A DNA stretch of 5,313 bases. Source: CAIPAT01 sp037144075. Lineage in GTDB: Bacteria; Verrucomicrobiota; Lentisphaeria; Victivallales; Victivallaceae. The notes beneath the pieces are model-generated. The model had not been told where the DNA came from and searched no databases. It worked only from the letters and a program-made list of their open reading frames with translations. A program made the position numbers and the translations under genes. Shown here piece after piece: positions 5,263 to 5,313 of this stretch. The DNA lies in assembly GCA_037144075.1 (NCBI GenBank), contig JBAWXM010000361.1, positions 1-5,313 of the forward strand. The letters are read 5' to 3'. Numbering within the stretch: the first letter of the stretch is position 1; the number at the start of each line of letters is the position of its first letter.

Positions 5263-5313
5263 GTTAGTTGCAAAATCTTTCAAAAAAAATCAAATTTTTA
5301 CATAATTTAGTTG

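Larger units (their letters stand above)
4806..5313. other. 508-bp region without an assertable gene
   Basis: No long ORF is present on either strand. The stretch contains three short periodic repeat blocks (4811-4834, 4879-4908, 5183-5206), a GC-rich hairpin (5098-5115), a 13-bp dyad (5160-5172) and three very small overlapping ORFs (4939-5262) of doubtful reality. The last 75 bases are strongly AT-rich and could be the upstream region of a gene beyond the window, but no well-spaced promoter pair is clear. Confidence 0.6.

Noticed and set aside
5219..5263. Promoter for a gene beyond the window (TTGCGT at 5231-5236 and TATAAA at 5250-5255).
   Set aside because: The spacing is only 13 bp and no better pair was found, so it is not supported.

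Overview
The window holds a complete polyamine ABC-importer operon (potA-potB-potC-potD, 118-3973, + strand), then one gene for a membrane-anchored protein of unknown function (4209-4805, + strand). About 740 bases of intergenic DNA (3974-4208 and 4806-5313) carry several families of very short, periodic repeats. No rRNA, tRNA, CRISPR array or insertion sequence is visible.

The organism is probably a non-proteobacterial Gram-negative. The solute-binding protein has a lipoprotein signal, intergenic DNA is much more AT-rich than the pot genes, and the intergenic 'phrases' (AGTCAGG heptads, TTAGAACT octads, CTTTGTGG/CCGCAAAG octads, ATCTGCGTC nonads) resemble repeats I recall from environmental and gut bacteria such as Lentisphaerae/Verrucomicrobia, deltaproteobacteria, Planctomycetes and Bacteroidetes. 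A PVC-type (Lentisphaerae-like) source is my best guess. It rests on recall and not on a search.

Layout: 1-117 is a leader with a plausible sigma70-like promoter whose -35 box lies in an inverted repeat. The four pot genes overlap one another by 4, 14 and 17 nt, so they are almost certainly one translationally coupled transcript. PotD should capture a polyamine outside the cytoplasmic membrane, PotB and PotC form the channel, and PotA hydrolyses ATP to drive import. PotD keeps the main acidic ligand positions of the family but lacks an aromatic residue that normally packs against the polyamine chain, so its exact substrate is open.

The 198-aa gene at 4209 has its own ribosome binding site and is separated from potD by 235 bp of repeat-bearing DNA, so it need not be part of the polyamine system. 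After it, 4806-5313 has no gene I can assert, only repeat blocks, small dyads and a chain of three tiny overlapping ORFs of doubtful reality. The feature most worth following is the set of short periodic repeats: at least five blocks of four unit types within 1.3 kb, all outside the annotated genes, some in opposite orientation.
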